NCBI GenBank assembly: GCA_956465555.1
Contig: OY101119.1
Span: 1,341,594 to 1,405,593, forward strand
DNA length: 64,000 nt
DNA from: Nitzschia sp. pyKryTriq1
Taxonomy: Eukaryota; Bacillariophyta; Bacillariophyceae; Bacillariales; Bacillariaceae
Direction: 5' to 3'
Notes under the pieces: model-generated
The model's database searches: none
What the model saw: only the letters and a program-made list of their open reading frames with translations
Told to the model about the DNA's origin: nothing
Program-made: the position numbers and the translations under genes
In this document: positions 1 to 12,781 of the stretch, in pieces
Layout of the letters: every line of letters starts with the position of its first letter
Position numbering within the stretch: the stretch's first letter is position 1

Positions 1-3000
1 GAGCAGAAGAAGGCAGCATCTCGACAGGGAAATGCCGATGACGAAGAGTTTGTCGACGACGACGGTGACGACGAAAGCAGTGGCTCCTATGACGGAGAGA
101 GCGACAGTGACTCGGAAGACAGCAGCAGGGCGAAGAAAAATAAACCGGCTCCTCGTCAGCCTTCACAGAAGCAGATTGAGCTGAGAGAAAAGAAGCAACG
201 AGAAAAGCTCGAAAAGGAGGCTGTCATCTCGGAACTGCAGGAAGATGTCCGCAAGGAGAAGGCACAGCAAGCAAAGCGAAGACTGGAGTTTTTGTTGAAG
301 CAAAGCAATATATTTTCACACTTTGGACAAGTGAAGCAAGATCAGTCAAAGTATGGTAGTAATACAAACACGGCAAAACCGTCCGATGGAACGGGGCTAA
401 GTAGACGAGAGACAGTTGAGGACGGCAAACAAGACGACGACGATCTTGAAGAGGCCGATACGCACCAGGCTACTTTTCTGACGTCCCAACCGACAACTCT
501 TGGATTCGGAAAGATGAGGCAATATCAGCTTGAAGGGCTCAATTGGATGATCGGGCTGCAAGAGAATGGTGTAAATGGTATCCTTGCCGATGAGGTAAGC
601 TTTTCTGTAGTGAGAGCGGGTTCAACTTGGAGCTTACCCGCAGATTGCACTAACATTTTGACTGCGTTGTGAAGATGGGTCTCGGTAAGACTCTCCAATC
701 CATTTCCATATTGGTATACATGCTGGAATATCAGAATGTGACCGGGCCACATCTGATCGTCGTCCCGAAGAGTACACTCAGCAATTGGATGGCAGAAATA
801 GCACGGTGGGCTCCTACTCTGAAACCGGTCAAATTCCATGGTGACAAGGCGAGTCGAGAGGATATTGCTAATAACATTTTGTGCCCTGGCCAGAGAGATG
901 GGGATCGGAATTGGCACGTCTGCATCACTACTTACGAGGTTTGCAACATCGAGAAGAACGTTCTCAACAAATTTGCATGGAATTACTTGATTATTGATGA
1001 AGCTCATCGACTTAAGAACGAAGCATCTGCATTCTCTATGACTGTGCGATCTTTCGAAACGCGATATCGTATTCTCCTGACTGGGTAAGACAAAACTATT
1101 GCTATCTTTTCAAGGCATTGGTTTTTATTGATTCTTGTATCTGATTATCAACATTCCATTTCGCGCCTTGTGCTTTTCAGAACACCTCTTCAGAATTCCC
1201 TCCACGAACTATGGGCGCTACTTAACTTTTTGGTCCCCGACGTTTTTGCCAGTTCGGAGCAGTTTGACGAGTGGTTCAACCTTGACATTGAGGATGACGA
1301 CGAGAAGAACCGACTTATCTCACAACTTCACAAGATTCTTCGTCCGTTCATGCTTCGACGCCTGAAAAAGGAAGTTGAGAAAAGTCTTCCTCCAAAACAT
1401 GAGACAATTCTTTTCACGGGGATGAGCGCCATGCAGAAAAAGCTCTACCGCGACATCCTGATCAGAGATATTGATGCGCTGCAGGGGAACTCGGGGAGTC
1501 GGACGGCAATTCTAAATATTGTAATGCAGCTTCGTAAGTGTGCGGGTCATCCCTATCTATTCCCTGGTGCAGAAGATCGGTCTCTTCCTCCCCTTGGAGA
1601 GCATCTCGTCGAAAATTGCGGTAAGATGGTTCTCCTTGACAAACTTTTGAAAAGACTGAAAGAACGTGGGCATCGCGTGTTATTGTTCACGCAGATGACC
1701 CGTATCCTTGACATCATGGAGGACTATCTGGTGATGCGACGATATCAGTACTGTCGTATTGATGGAAACACAAGTTACGAGCTTCGAGAAGATTATATTG
1801 ATGCCTTCAATGCGCCGAATTCCGAAAAATTCATCTTTCTGCTCTCCACTCGTGCCGGGGGTCTTGGAATCAATCTTCAGACTGCCGATGTCGTCATTTT
1901 GTATGACTCTGATTGGAATCCTCAGGCAGATCTTCAAGCACAAGATCGTGCCCACCGTATCGGCCAGAAAAGAGAAGTACAAGTTTTTCGCTTTGTCACT
2001 GAGCACACTGTTGAGGAAAAGATCGTTGAGCGAGCCCAGCAAAAGCTCAAGCTCGATGCCATGGTCGTCCAGCAAGGACGTCTGAAAGAGAAGGATACAC
2101 TCTCCCGAGATGAGCTCTTAAATGCTGTGCGATTTGGTGCTGACAAGATCTTTAAGAGCAAGGATTCTTCGATTACAGATGCCGACATCGATCTCATTAT
2201 TGACGCTGGTAAGCGCAAGACTCAAGAGCTCAATGACAAGCTACAAACAGCAGACAAGGGTGACCTTCTGGACTTCAAATTAGATGGCGGTTCGAATCTG
2301 CAGACATTTGAAGGAGTGGATTACTCTAGTAATGCACTTGCGGCAGCGAAGGCAGAATCCGAACTTCTACATATTATTGACATGGGTAAACGAGAGCGCA
2401 AACCTGTGGCCAACTACAATGAAAATAAACTCTATCAGGAACAAATGGCTGCAATGAACGGAGGGGTGTCGAGGGAACGCAAAAAGAAGAAGGTTTTCCG
2501 CCTTCCAAAATCGTTGAGGTTACCTCGCATGGAAGAATGGCAGATGTTTGACACGACCCGTTTAGCGGGCATTCAAGAACTCGAAGAGAAGAAATTTCGA
2601 GGGCTTCCTGAAGAAATCCAAAAGATGGCCACAATGAAGAAGAAAGACATAATTGAAGAAAAGATGAAGGAAGAAGATGACGCGATGGATGATTCAAAGA
2701 AGACCGAGGGAGAAAACGAGGAGGACGATTCCAAACGGAGAGAGGCCGCCGAATTGGAGGCGAAAGCAAGCCTCGAGGCATTTGAACTCCCCCCTTTGCT
2801 CGACGAGGAAACTCAGTCGGAAAAGGAGAAACTTCTGGCAGAGGGCTTTGCGAATTGGACCAGGCCCGACTACTCCGCTTTCATCAAAGCGAGTGCGAGG
2901 TATGGCCGCGACGAAATCGGCAAGATCGCTTTGGAGGTCGGCAAAGCCGTCGAAGATGTTAAGAAATATTCGGACGCTTTCTGGGGTGATATCGGGAAGG

Positions 3001-4174
3001 CACGCTTCTCGGAGCATGAATACGACCGCGTGATTAAACTGGTTGAGAAAGGCGAGAAGAAAATCCGAGAAATCAAGTCGCTGGAAAAAGCAGCGAGAAT
3101 ATTTGTCTCCCTATTTGATAATCCCTGGGAGGAGCTTGAATTCTCGCATGTTAATACAAAGGACAAACTCTTCTCGCCCGACAATGATCGCTATCTACTC
3201 TGTTGGACCCATAAGGTAAGCTCAGGAATGCCGGAATTGATTCTCTCTTCCTTTTGATTGCTGATCCCTTCTCGCAATCTGTGTGACAGTATGGCTACGG
3301 CGAGTGGGGAGCTGTGAAGATGGCTATCCGAAGAAGCCCAAAGTTTCGATTTGATTACTTTTTGCGAAGCTTGCCGGTGGATGTACTTGGGCGACGGTGC
3401 GAGCACTTGATGAGAGCTGCTGTGAAAGAGGTCGAAGACCTCGAAAAGAAGGCCAGAGAAGCCGCGGGGCTCCCCACTGTAGCGTTGGAGGGCGAAGAAC
3501 TACCACCAATCGTGCTACCATCTTACAAAGACATGAAACGTAAAGAACGTGGGACGAAGCGAAGTGACATGGACAGCGAGCGATCTCAATTGGAGCACAA
3601 TGTAGACGAACTCGAGACGAAAATGAAAGAGATCCAGGATCGTTTGAAGGAACTGAGTCGGGACATACCAGAGGATCAAAAAGAAAATGTGGTACGAAAT
3701 GGTGGATCTCATATCAAGAAACGCCCACGGGTTGAGGAGGAACGAGCTCCTCGTGAGACAGAACCACAAGATTCGCAGGAGGATGCTAATGGGGCCACCG
3801 GGCCTGATGGGTCTATTGTCGAGTTCCCCCCGTATGATGGATCAGAACCCCCGAAAGAGCCCAAAAAAGCGTTCACTCATTTCTGCATCAACACACGCAA
3901 GGAAGTCAAGCAATCTTTGGATCCTATCGAAAGGAAAGACAAAGAGAAAGTGCACGAAATTCTCAGAGAACGGTGGCTTGAACTTCCAGACGAGGAAAAG
4001 GAGACCTGGCGCATCTGGGCCAACTGGGACAAAAAGCGACATGCTCGGGATTTGGACATTTATGAACGTGCCCAATCCAATGGTGACAAGGGCGGTGCTA
4101 ACGAAGTCAAGGCGCACGACTCGATTGGAGACGATGCATTTGTCCATGTTCCAAAGAAAAAGAAAACGTCGTAA
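1..4174 (+). CDS. ISWI: ISWI-type SNF2 chromatin remodeling ATPase with C-terminal HMG box (5' partial)
   Basis: ATP-dependent nucleosome-sliding enzyme of the nucleus. Coding exons read as 1-594, 675-1084, 1181-3215 and 3290-4174; the start lies before the window, leaving at least 1,307 residues. The visible N-terminus is acidic and then lysine/glutamate rich. The intron at 595-674 splits the Walker A motif, which reads DEMGLGKT across the splice; the DEAH box is at about 995-1008. The helicase C lobe has the DRAHRIGQ motif near 1946. HAND, SANT (about 2848-2990) and SLIDE (about 3080-3450) follow, which is the ISWI signature and separates it from CHD or SWI2 proteins. After an Arg/Glu-rich coiled stretch an HMG-box-like module occupies about 3853-4075 (PKKAFTHFC... 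WRIWA), and the protein ends in a lysine cluster. Most ISWI proteins lack the HMG box. The family call is firm; the HMG call is by pattern. Confidence 0.93.
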
Positions 4175-4333
4175 GAGAGACTAGCGCGATCTAGCGCAGA
4201 AGAGACTAGTCTCGTATTCTAGAATTCTATTAGCAGCTTTAGCAGCTTATTTTCTGCTTATATAGAGCATTAACAGTTGAGTCCAGAGGCTCTCTGGGGT
4301 CTGATTCTTTGGATGAAGCCGATGTTCACAGTT

Positions 4334-6360
4334 TTAGTTATACTTTTCTCGTGTGGCATATTGAAAGACGAGGCTTGTTCCAATACAAATGAGAGATAAG
4401 AAAGCAATGATCACATGAGTCATTTGAAAGCATTGCTGCCCATAGCAAGTGGCTCCGTCATCCGCGTCCGAGTAGTGTGGATCAATGTGACTATCGTAGA
4501 CTTCCTGTGCCACCACCTTCGAAAGAAAATAGGTTCCAGCCGCCGATGTAAAGCCCTGTCAAATGGGCGAAAGACGAAGAATCAACATTCAAATGAGAAA
4601 TCAAAACAGAGGGGTTGCTCTTCTCTTCCCGTAAGAATCAAACTTACATCATAGAACATGTAATTAGCACCAACATGGGCAGTTCCATAAATTTCGCCCA
4701 CGATGAGGACCATGAGTGGCCAAACACTGCCAAATGCCCATCCTGACAAGGCAATACCCACGACAAATGAAAATTCTTCGGTACTAATGGCCAAGATTGT
4801 GTGTGCCACAACCCCCACGACACTCGCCACTACCAGGAAGAATGGCCGCGGAATTCGCCGATCAACAAAGCACCGATTTGTATTCCAAGATAGTGCCCAG
4901 TCGGACATTGCTCCAGTGGCTACTCGGCCCCCGGATTGGGCGACAGAGAAAAGCGACAAACTAGCTGATGTCACAACAGGAGCGAAGTGCAAGGATTCCA
5001 CCATCTGACCCAGATTGTTGGTCTCTACAATACCTCCGCCAACTAGAATGGTGGCCGTCCACAACATCAACCAAGCAGGGTAGGTCTGAAGCATTTGATA
5101 CAGGTTCTTCTCACCTCCTACTATTGATGAAGAGCGACGAGGAGGACTCGTCTCGAGATCCATGTCGTCGCTAGGCGAATCCTGGGGTTGTTCTCTCAGT
5201 GCATCCAAAGTATCAACCCCGTCAGAGTCAGGATTTTCGCTTCCTAGTTTTGTTGTGGAACTCTGTCCCTGACTTTCCGCCGTTTCGTTGTGTCCTCCTT
5301 CCTGATTGCGGAGGAGAGAATCTCGCTCTTCTGCTGGTGTATTTATCGTGCTCGTGACTGGAGATCGCTGTGGAAGATAAATTTGGGCAGCAATGGGAGC
5401 TAGCCATACAAACAGTATCAGACCGGCCAGAGGATAGTTGGAGCCGACCTTCTGGCCACCCCCGGCTTTTTTGTCATGAAACAACTCGCGGAGAGAGCTC
5501 GTAACTATCAAAAGCGCGAGAACCAGAAGCGATCCAAAGAGAAATCGAAAATGAAGAGGCGTCAAGGCATCCGGTACCTTTTTCTTTTCGTCCGCCTTGC
5601 TAGGAAGAGCCATGAAACTAGGAATAGAGGCCGCGCAGATAAAAAAGAAGGCACACATGGGCAAAAAGTCAAGATCCGACGTCGATGGCTGACGAATCGA
5701 CTGAAAGAGACAGGCATATGCTCCTGAGCCCAGCCCTACAAATCCTTTTGCCACACCCACAGCACTTCCTTTGGTCCCCGCCCCACAACTGCAACTGATA
5801 ATCTTAAAAACGGCCCCCGTGATCAAGGCACAGGAAAGAAATATGGCGACTCCGAGTGCTGAGAGAGTAGCCACCACAACGGAGAGATTGGAAATATATA
5901 AATGTTGCTTGGCAACGGTCCAGTACATCATTAAGGACAAAGCCCCAGTGATTCCTCCCACTGTAATTCCCGCGCGTGTTCCAAACCGATCCACAAACAT
6001 ACCAGGTACCCAGCTGAATAGACCCGCACAAAAGGTTGCACTGCTAATGGTTTCCAGCTGAGCTTGTGACAGATGCAAATTTTTCTTCAAGGCATTTCCA
6101 TACAATCCAAAGGCGTAGGAGACACCACCCGTCGTGATGGACGCTAACAGAGCACACGTGACTCGTGGAATGTTCGTCTTGTGAACTGACACCATAAAAT
6201 TATCATTTTCATTTTCATTATCATTTTCATGATCCGAGACAGCACCGTCCCCATCATCATCGTCGCTCGAGTGATCGTGTGGTTCCGCAGACGGCATCAT
6301 TTGAATTTCTTCATTGTCGCCTACTGGTACCAAATCACTGCCATGTGTACTATCGTGCAT
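4334..6360 (-). CDS. Nodulin-like / major facilitator superfamily transporter
   Basis: Probable polytopic membrane transporter of 644 residues; substrate unknown. Two exons on the minus strand, 6360-4648 and 4555-4334; joining them restores the reading ...FYD|GFTSAAGTYF. The N-terminus is acidic with a run of DNENEN repeats, followed by about six hydrophobic segments typical of an MFS N-half (motif FVDRFGTRAG in loop 2-3). A hydrophilic central loop of about 110 residues rich in Ser, Glu and Asp follows, then a C-half with further membrane segments (WALSWNTNR loop; GWAFGSVWPLMVLIVGEIYG). The second half and the YDG stretch resemble the Nodulin-like branch (PF06813 relatives) by eye. It diverges from SEC31 across 6361-6972. 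Family-level confidence is good; subfamily is inference. Confidence 0.75.
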
Positions 6361-6972
6361 ATTGATTATTGATGAGGCAGAGTGCGCGAGTGAATGATTG
6401 AGTCAGTGAGTTGGTCCTTCGATGGAGGTCAAACTAGTCTGGAAAGCGACAAAAAGAAGTTGTAAGTTGTTGTGCAATGCTTGTTGCTTGTTATTGCTTC
6501 GGTCTTTTCCTATTGTTGTCGTTTTGTTGGTGAGATGTTTTTGTCGTTTTTTGTGGTCGAACCGACTAATGCGAGTACAGTTGTTATGTAATGCTGTACG
6601 TACTGTACCGTACCCACATGTGTACCTGGTGTCCTAGACGCGTAATACTAACGCCCCACAGACAGACACCCACAACCCACAACGGCCTGCGCGCACGCGT
6701 ACAGTGCCAGTACTGGTACTGTACTTGTACTGGTACTGCGCACATACCGTACTGGTACTGGTACTGTACCTGTATGTACATTGTACATGTAGCAGAGCAT
6801 TGAGCAACAACGGTTCCCAATAGCATTCGGCACCACAGCGCGTCTCATCGCCTTGCTACCGAATATCCTCATACCAGGTACTGTATTCAAACAGTACAGG
6901 TACGAACAGTACGTCCTGTAGTCTACAAGAACCATTCTGTAAACGAGAGGCAGGGTTGTCAAAAAAGGAAAC
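6361..6972. promoter_or_regulatory. Divergent intergenic region between MFS transporter and SEC31, with GTAC island
   Basis: This 612-bp gap separates the start codons of two divergent genes and must hold both promoters. No TATA box could be assigned with confidence. The stretch 6699-6790 and a second patch at about 6875-6920 consist of stacked TACTGGTAC, GTACTGTAC and TGTACATTGTACA words, which are largely self-complementary. No coding sequence was supported here. Confidence 0.5.
6699..6790. repeat. GTAC-word island (simple palindromic repeat)
   Basis: Dense array of overlapping self-complementary words, mainly AGTACTGGTACT and TGTACAxTGTACA. Similar islands occur in many other gaps of this window but not in coding exons. 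A role in promoters or in DNA structure is only speculation. Confidence 0.75.
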
Positions 6973-9900
6973 ATGACCCAGACCAAGATAACGCAGATTG
7001 AAGACCGTAGTGCGGCATCGGCATGGAGTCCGATCCGCGCGTATGCCGATGTCATTGCCATTGGAGCCAAGGTGCGTAGCGAGAATGTTTCGTCTTTTTT
7101 TTGCCTCATTATTATATCATTTGTCTCTGGTCCTACTGAATGCCTTTTTATCCTGCTCTCTCTCTCTCTCTCGTCTCTGCTCACTTTTGTTTCGTTGCAA
7201 TCTACACCCCTGCAGGACTCGGGCGGTGCTGGTTTTGACGAGACGGGCGGCGAGTTGGAAATTTATGATTTGCAGTTATCGGAAAGCGGCTCATCTCCAC
7301 TCTTTTTGGGCTCGGTGAAGACAACGAGCCGCTTTGCCAGTCTCGCATGGACGCCAGGTACCTTAGGAGGTCGCTACCCAATGGGTATGCTAGCAGGAGG
7401 CATGGAGAATGGAACAGTTCATGTCTGGGACCCACAGGCCGTCATGGAAGGTACAGAGTCGCTCATTGCTTCCTTTTCGCAACACGCATCGGGGCCCGTC
7501 AAAGCTTTGCGATTTAGTACGCTCAATCCGACGCAGCTGGCAACGGGTGGGAGTGATGGGAAGGTTTTGATCTTTCATTTGGATCAGCTGCCCGATGGAG
7601 GAGTGATGACGCCATGTGAGACCAACCAACAAAAAACGCAAATCACAGCCGTAGCCTGGAATACCCAAGTCGGACACATTGTCGCGAGTGCCGCCGCCGA
7701 TGGGACCGTCGCGGTGTGGGACCTCAACGGTCGTAAGGCATGGTGTGAACTACGGGCGGAAACGTCGGGCTTGGCAGTGGCGGATCTGGCGTGGAACCCG
7801 ACACAAGGTCTACACCTCTTGACGGCATCCGCAGATGATCGCAATCCTGTCATCAAACTGTGGGACTTGAGGGCGTCCACTAGTATGCCTCTGACTACAT
7901 TGCCGGGACATCAGCAAGGTGTTTTGAGCATGGCATGGTGTCCTCATGATGATCATCTACTGCTATCGTAAGTTGTGCCCATGCGATATTCTTTATATAT
8001 GCGTTGTTGTTGGATCTTCTAACTTTGCTCTTCTTTAGTTGTGGAAAGGACAATAGAACCATTCTATGGGATCTCTTCACATTGAAGCCGATCGCTGAGG
8101 TACCACATGATGTTCCAGATCAAGCCGTCGAACATGCCGCCGGAGCCCAAGATACGTTTGCCGCCAGTGGTCTTGCATCCTCGCAGCAACGACGATACGA
8201 TGTACAGTGGTCCCCTATCAAGCGTGGTGTTGCGTCTACATGCTCGCTGGATCGTAAGGTGCAGGCACATTCCATCTTGGGACTTGCATCCAAAGCTGGT
8301 CGCCCGCCAAAGTGGATGCAGCCAGCCAGCAGCGTTTCATGTGGATTTGGTGGATCTGTAGTCGCCTGTGGTGCCACCGACAAATTCGTGCGTCTGAGAA
8401 CCTTTGTAGAGCAACCCGATCTCGCACAGATTTCAAACCAGTTCGAGACAACCATTGCTTCCACGCAAGTGAGCGACTTTTGTCAGGCACGGGCCAGTCA
8501 GGCAACGGAACCAGGAGAAGCACAGCTGTGGGCTTTTATGCAAGTCATTTTTGGTAAGTAAATACTTGTTGTTTGTTGTGGGCATGCCATGACATCATGG
8601 GGATACTCATTGTTTCACATTCCCCATTCGGTGTGCGATAGAAACAAATGCAAGGCAACAACTTCTAGATACTCTTGGGTTCGACCCAGATGCTATCGCC
8701 AAAGCTGCTGCTGACTACGCTGAGACACCAACGACTAACGGCTCCTCGGCGGAAGACAAGTGTGCCACAAAAATGTCCAAGTCGACGGAAGAGATGGTCA
8801 AGAAAACCTTGTTAGTGGGAAACTTCGAAGCGGCAGTGGAATGCTGCTTCCGGACAGGTAATTTGGCGGATGCCTTGATATTGGCATCGTGTGGTGGAGC
8901 CGACTTATGGGCAAAGACGCAGCAACGTTATTTTGAATCGCAGTCGACGAAGCTTCCATTTCTGTCTACTGTCAGTGCCATAATTCGCAATCAGGTATGT
9001 CATTGATTGATGCGCGTGCCATTCTCGATCGAATACTGTAACTTATTTCTACGCTTTCTCCCTGTCCGGCACAGCTCGACGAACTTGTTCAACAATCGGA
9101 TCCCAAACATTGGCCCGAGACTCTTGCGATTCTTTCCACGTACGGCAAGTCGGATGAGTTCCCCAGCCTTTGCATCGCTCTTGGTGATCTTCTTGAGAGC
9201 GCTGGGGACACGCATAGTGCATCACTCTGCTATATGTGTTCTTTGAGTTTGGAACGGGCAGTGCGATTCTGGCGAACTCAATTGCAAGCAGCCAACCAGG
9301 TAAGTACCCTTTGTAGGTGTGGAAGGATGTGGCTTCTTTGTACGTCTTTGCTCATTTTCGTGATGTAGAAAAAGGGCGATTTGGATATCATGGCTCTACA
9401 TGAGTTTGTGGTCAAGGTTTCCGTTTTCCTCATGGCGATTGGACAGAATGCTCAACTAGAAGCCGAGGACGCAGACCTGTTTTCGACGTATGCAGCCAAA
9501 CTGGCAGAGCAAGGGCTGCTTGTGGCCGCAGCAAAGTACAGCAAGTAAGTTTCTTTCTGAACCTAGCGTGGCATCCTTTTTTTGAGTCCGTGTGCTAACC
9601 AACGATGTATCGTCATAGGGGTGATTCATTGAACAGCAAAATCCTCCGAGATCGACTGTACCGTAGCAAAGCGAGCCCAGGATGCCTGGCCGCCATGGGT
9701 GGCGTTGCACCTGACTTTCCTTTTTCCTTCTCCGATATCAAAAAGTCTCGGGGTCCCACCATCGATCGGGCGGCGCAACAAGCACAGAGTCAGGCCGCAC
9801 AGCAACAACACGCCGCTATCTCCTCCGCTTCGTATGGACAAACCGCTGCACCCGCGGTCACAACCACTTCGACAGACTCTCTACCTCCTGGTTGGATGGC

Positions 9901-10696
9901 GCTTCAAGATCCATCTAGTGGACTTTATTACTATGCGAATCAAAGCACTGGAGAAGTCACTTGGGACAGGCCACAGATGGCACCACAACCTGCACCAGCG
10001 CCGTTGCCGGCTCAAATCGCGCCACAAGCGCAACAACCTGCTGCGACTTCATCTCGTTCTTCTACCCCAAATCGCACGGCGGCCTTGGCCTCCAAATACG
10101 GTGATGGGTTTGTCACGTCGTCATCTCACCCGGAACTCGCGGACCAGTATGGAAATGTCGGAACAAGGTACGCACGGGCTGTCAAGGTCTCGAGGCCCAC
10201 CTTCATCCTGGAATCAACATCGACCTCGTTCTCACCTGTATTTTGTCCTTTTGTTTTGCACTGAAGCAACCCTTACGCGACTACCGCGCGTCCGGGTACA
10301 GCACAGGTTTCTGCACCTGCCAAAGCACCCGTCTCTACTGATTTTGATATTAACAAAATTCCAGATCTCCAGCCAGAATACCAACCAATCAAGGATTGTC
10401 TAACGAGTCTGATAGAGGCGCTCAAGAATTTGAGTCTCGTGGCAGTCGACAAACGGTTGCTGGGAGAAGGAGAAAAGGCCGTCGCAGTCATGCTAAAACG
10501 ACTGGCCAGAGGTGAAATTCCGGAAGATATTGGTGAAAAGCTCTTGCACATGTGTGGATACATCAATGCGTACGACTTTCGCTCGGCGCAGAACGTCCAA
10601 ACGGCGTTGGTAAACAGTGACTGGCGAGACCACAAGGACTGGTTGAAAGGTACCAAGTCACTCTTGCAGCTGTCTACCAAGAAGTTCGCTCAGTGA
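6973..10696 (+). CDS. SEC31: COPII coat outer-shell protein SEC31 with an internal WW domain
   Basis: Outer cage subunit of COPII vesicles leaving the endoplasmic reticulum; partner of SEC13. Eight exons give 1,032 residues: 6973-7071, 7216-7967, 8039-8553, 8642-8994, 9075-9299, 9369-9544, 9619-10167 and 10267-10696, all GT...AG and all in frame. The N-terminal third is a WD40 propeller (AVWDL, IKLWDLR, ILWDL, with ITAVAWN between blades). The alpha-solenoid region contains LVGNFEAAVECCFRTGNLADAL, reminiscent of the SEC31 ACE1 segment, and the C-terminus ends in the conserved helical SEC31 tail (about 10340-10690). Between solenoid and tail, about 9885-9975, sits a WW domain with LPPGWMALQDPSSGLYYYAN and a matching TWDRP end, flanked by Ala/Gln/Pro-rich linker. 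Start ATG at 6973 follows AAAC. SEC31 identity is secure; the WW insertion is visible directly. Confidence 0.92.
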
Positions 10697-11131
10697 ACGA
10701 GGAAACACTATACTGTAGATACAGGGTATTGGCTTTCTATCTATAGCACTTGTATTGTCTTGGCCCATCTCTAATACGGTAGACTAGACTACTATGTGCT
10801 GCTTTTGCTCTAGATTCTCTACTCATATTGGCTCTCTCTAGCTCTACTCTAGAGAGTATGATAGAGCCTTCCAATTTTGCAAAACAGATGTTGCCTCTCC
10901 TTCGTCATTCATTCGCAAATCGACAAAGTTGCTTTTGCGGGACTCAGAGGTCTGTCCATTGTACGGGGTTGTTACGTAGACTGTAGACTGTAGTACTATT
11001 CCTACTGAAAGGTCGTGGACGCGTCTGGAGGACGCGATCGTCGTTATTTTTTCGAACTTCGACGATGACACAAAACAACATGCGATCAGTCGTACGAGTA
11101 CCAGTATTGTTGCTCTTCAAGGACAACGACC
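10697..11131. other. Intergenic gap, no gene seen
   Basis: This 435-bp gap between the SEC31 stop and the start of the Atg22-like gene is AT-leaning and contains scattered CTAGAG and CTCTACT words around 10790-10860. I see no ORF, RNA gene or repeat family that can be supported. Confidence 0.4.
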
Positions 11132-12781
11132 ATGGCAGAAACCCCAGAAAACGATACCCTAGCAGGAAATGCAGAGCCTCAGACTGTTCATTCACGTGAG
11201 ATGGGAGAATTGCCCAAATTCTACCCAAACTTCCGAGGCAAACCCATGTACCAGGGCAATAAAGAAGCTCTGGGTTGGGCACTCGATGGAATCGGAAGGG
11301 CCGTGCAATTTATCGGGGCTGGAGCATTCTTGGGAACAGCGTTGATTCGGATTGCCAAAGAGGCAGCAGGTTGTGCCACTGAGCCTCCCGAAGGAGAAAC
11401 AGTCATCCCTGAATGCAACGAAAAAGTTTACGGCATTAAACCTTCTTCGCTGTTGACAACGTATACAATGATTGTGGGTGTCGCTTCTGCCTGCTTGTTG
11501 CCCCTGATAGGGGCACTGGTTGATTATACGTCATACAGGCTGAAAGTGGGGCGCGCTGTTTCGTTTCTGTTCACTATCCTGATTCTACCGACCATATTTT
11601 TGAACGAAGATAATTTCTTTCCCGTTGCAATCATTCAAATTATCATTTCCTTCACTGGATGGGCTCAAACAGCGATAACATATGCATACCTCCCGGAACT
11701 TACAACCAACGAGCTGTTGCTGAATGATTACACCAAGAGCTTTACGATGAGTTCATTTGGGGCCATGGTTGTTTACCTCGGAGTAGTCATTGGCTCCCTG
11801 CAGCTTGCCGGATACGGCGACGATGACCTATTAACAAACAAAGTGGCCATGTCGATTGCTTTCGGTTTGAATGCGTTTTTGCTAAGTTATTCTTGGGGCT
11901 TCTTGTTTGGGAAAAGAGATCGAATGCACGACCTCCCGAGTGACAAATCTCTCTGGACGGCTGGCTTTATTCAACTCTATCATACAGGAAAGCACATCGC
12001 CAAAAACTATCGAGCACTCAAGTGGTTCTACATCTCAATCGCCATGAGTGATGCTGCATTACAAGCTATTGCAACGATTGCGATCACTTATATGGCAGAT
12101 CAACTCCAATTCACAGCGCAAGAAAATGGTATAGCCATCGGGTGTATGCTCTTAGGCAGCGTACCAGGTGCCATGGTGGCTTCTTATTCGGCTCGTCTGC
12201 TGGACCCAATCAAGAGTTCGATTGCTTCGTTGGTGTTGCTCATTGTCACTACAGCATTATTTGCGATTTTTCTGACAGGCCCAGGGCAACACATGGAGAC
12301 ATATATATTGGCTGTAATATGGGGATGTTGCACTGGTTGGAAATGGACAAACGATCGACTCGTGGCATCTTGCATCATTCCAGAGGGCCAAGACGCGGAG
12401 TTGATGGGGTTCTTCTTATTCAGTGGGCAGAGTCTATCTTGGATCCCGCCTTTAGTTTATACGGCTATCAACGAGGCAGGTGTCTCCCAGCGCGTCGGAG
12501 TTGCCACCTTGGATGTGTATTTTATCCTCGCCATTGTTTGCTATTTGTGCATGGGTGGTTATGCAAAAGCCCGGGCGGAGGTAGGGCGTGAAACTGCTTT
12601 TGTCGAGCGCTCAAATAAACGGGAGAAGGATGGGGGCGGAACAAGTCCCATCGAAAAGACCGTTGTTGACCCTCCACTGTGTGATGGAACTGGATCCGAG
12701 AATGATGTGAAGGTTGAAATGGCGTTGCCCCGTTCACAGGATCCAGAAATTCAGTCATCGAAAGATGCTCCCACTGGTTGA
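11132..12781 (+). CDS. Atg22/UMF1-like major facilitator superfamily protein
   Basis: Single-exon gene for a 549-residue membrane protein, ATG at 11132 in ACCATGG context. About eleven to twelve hydrophobic segments are visible. The first half contains ALDGIGRAVQFIG and IGALVDYTSYRLKVGR; the second half contains a conserved stretch ending GFFLFSGQSLSWIPPLVY and NEAGVSQRVGVATL, which matches the Atg22-like MFS pattern (PF11700), where fungal members release amino acids from the vacuole. The C-terminal 70 residues are hydrophilic and probably cytosolic. By analogy a vacuolar or plastid-associated exporter is possible, but diatom members are uncharacterised and the substrate cannot be read from sequence. 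Confidence 0.7.
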   Translation: MAETPENDTLAGNAEPQTVHSREMGELPKFYPNFRGKPMYQGNKEALGWALDGIGRAVQFIGAGAFLGTALIRIAKEAAGCATEPPEGETVIPECNEKVYGIKPSSLLTTYTMIVGVASACLLPLIGALVDYTSYRLKVGRAVSFLFTILILPTIFLNEDNFFPVAIIQIIISFTGWAQTAITYAYLPELTTNELLLNDYTKSFTMSSFGAMVVYLGVVIGSLQLAGYGDDDLLTNKVAMSIAFGLNAFLLSYSWGFLFGKRDRMHDLPSDKSLWTAGFIQLYHTGKHIAKNYRALKWFYISIAMSDAALQAIATIAITYMADQLQFTAQENGIAIGCMLLGSVPGAMVASYSARLLDPIKSSIASLVLLIVTTALFAIFLTGPGQHMETYILAVIWGCCTGWKWTNDRLVASCIIPEGQDAELMGFFLFSGQSLSWIPPLVYTAINEAGVSQRVGVATLDVYFILAIVCYLCMGGYAKARAEVGRETAFVERSNKREKDGGGTSPIEKTVVDPPLCDGTGSENDVKVEMALPRSQDPEIQSSKDAPTG

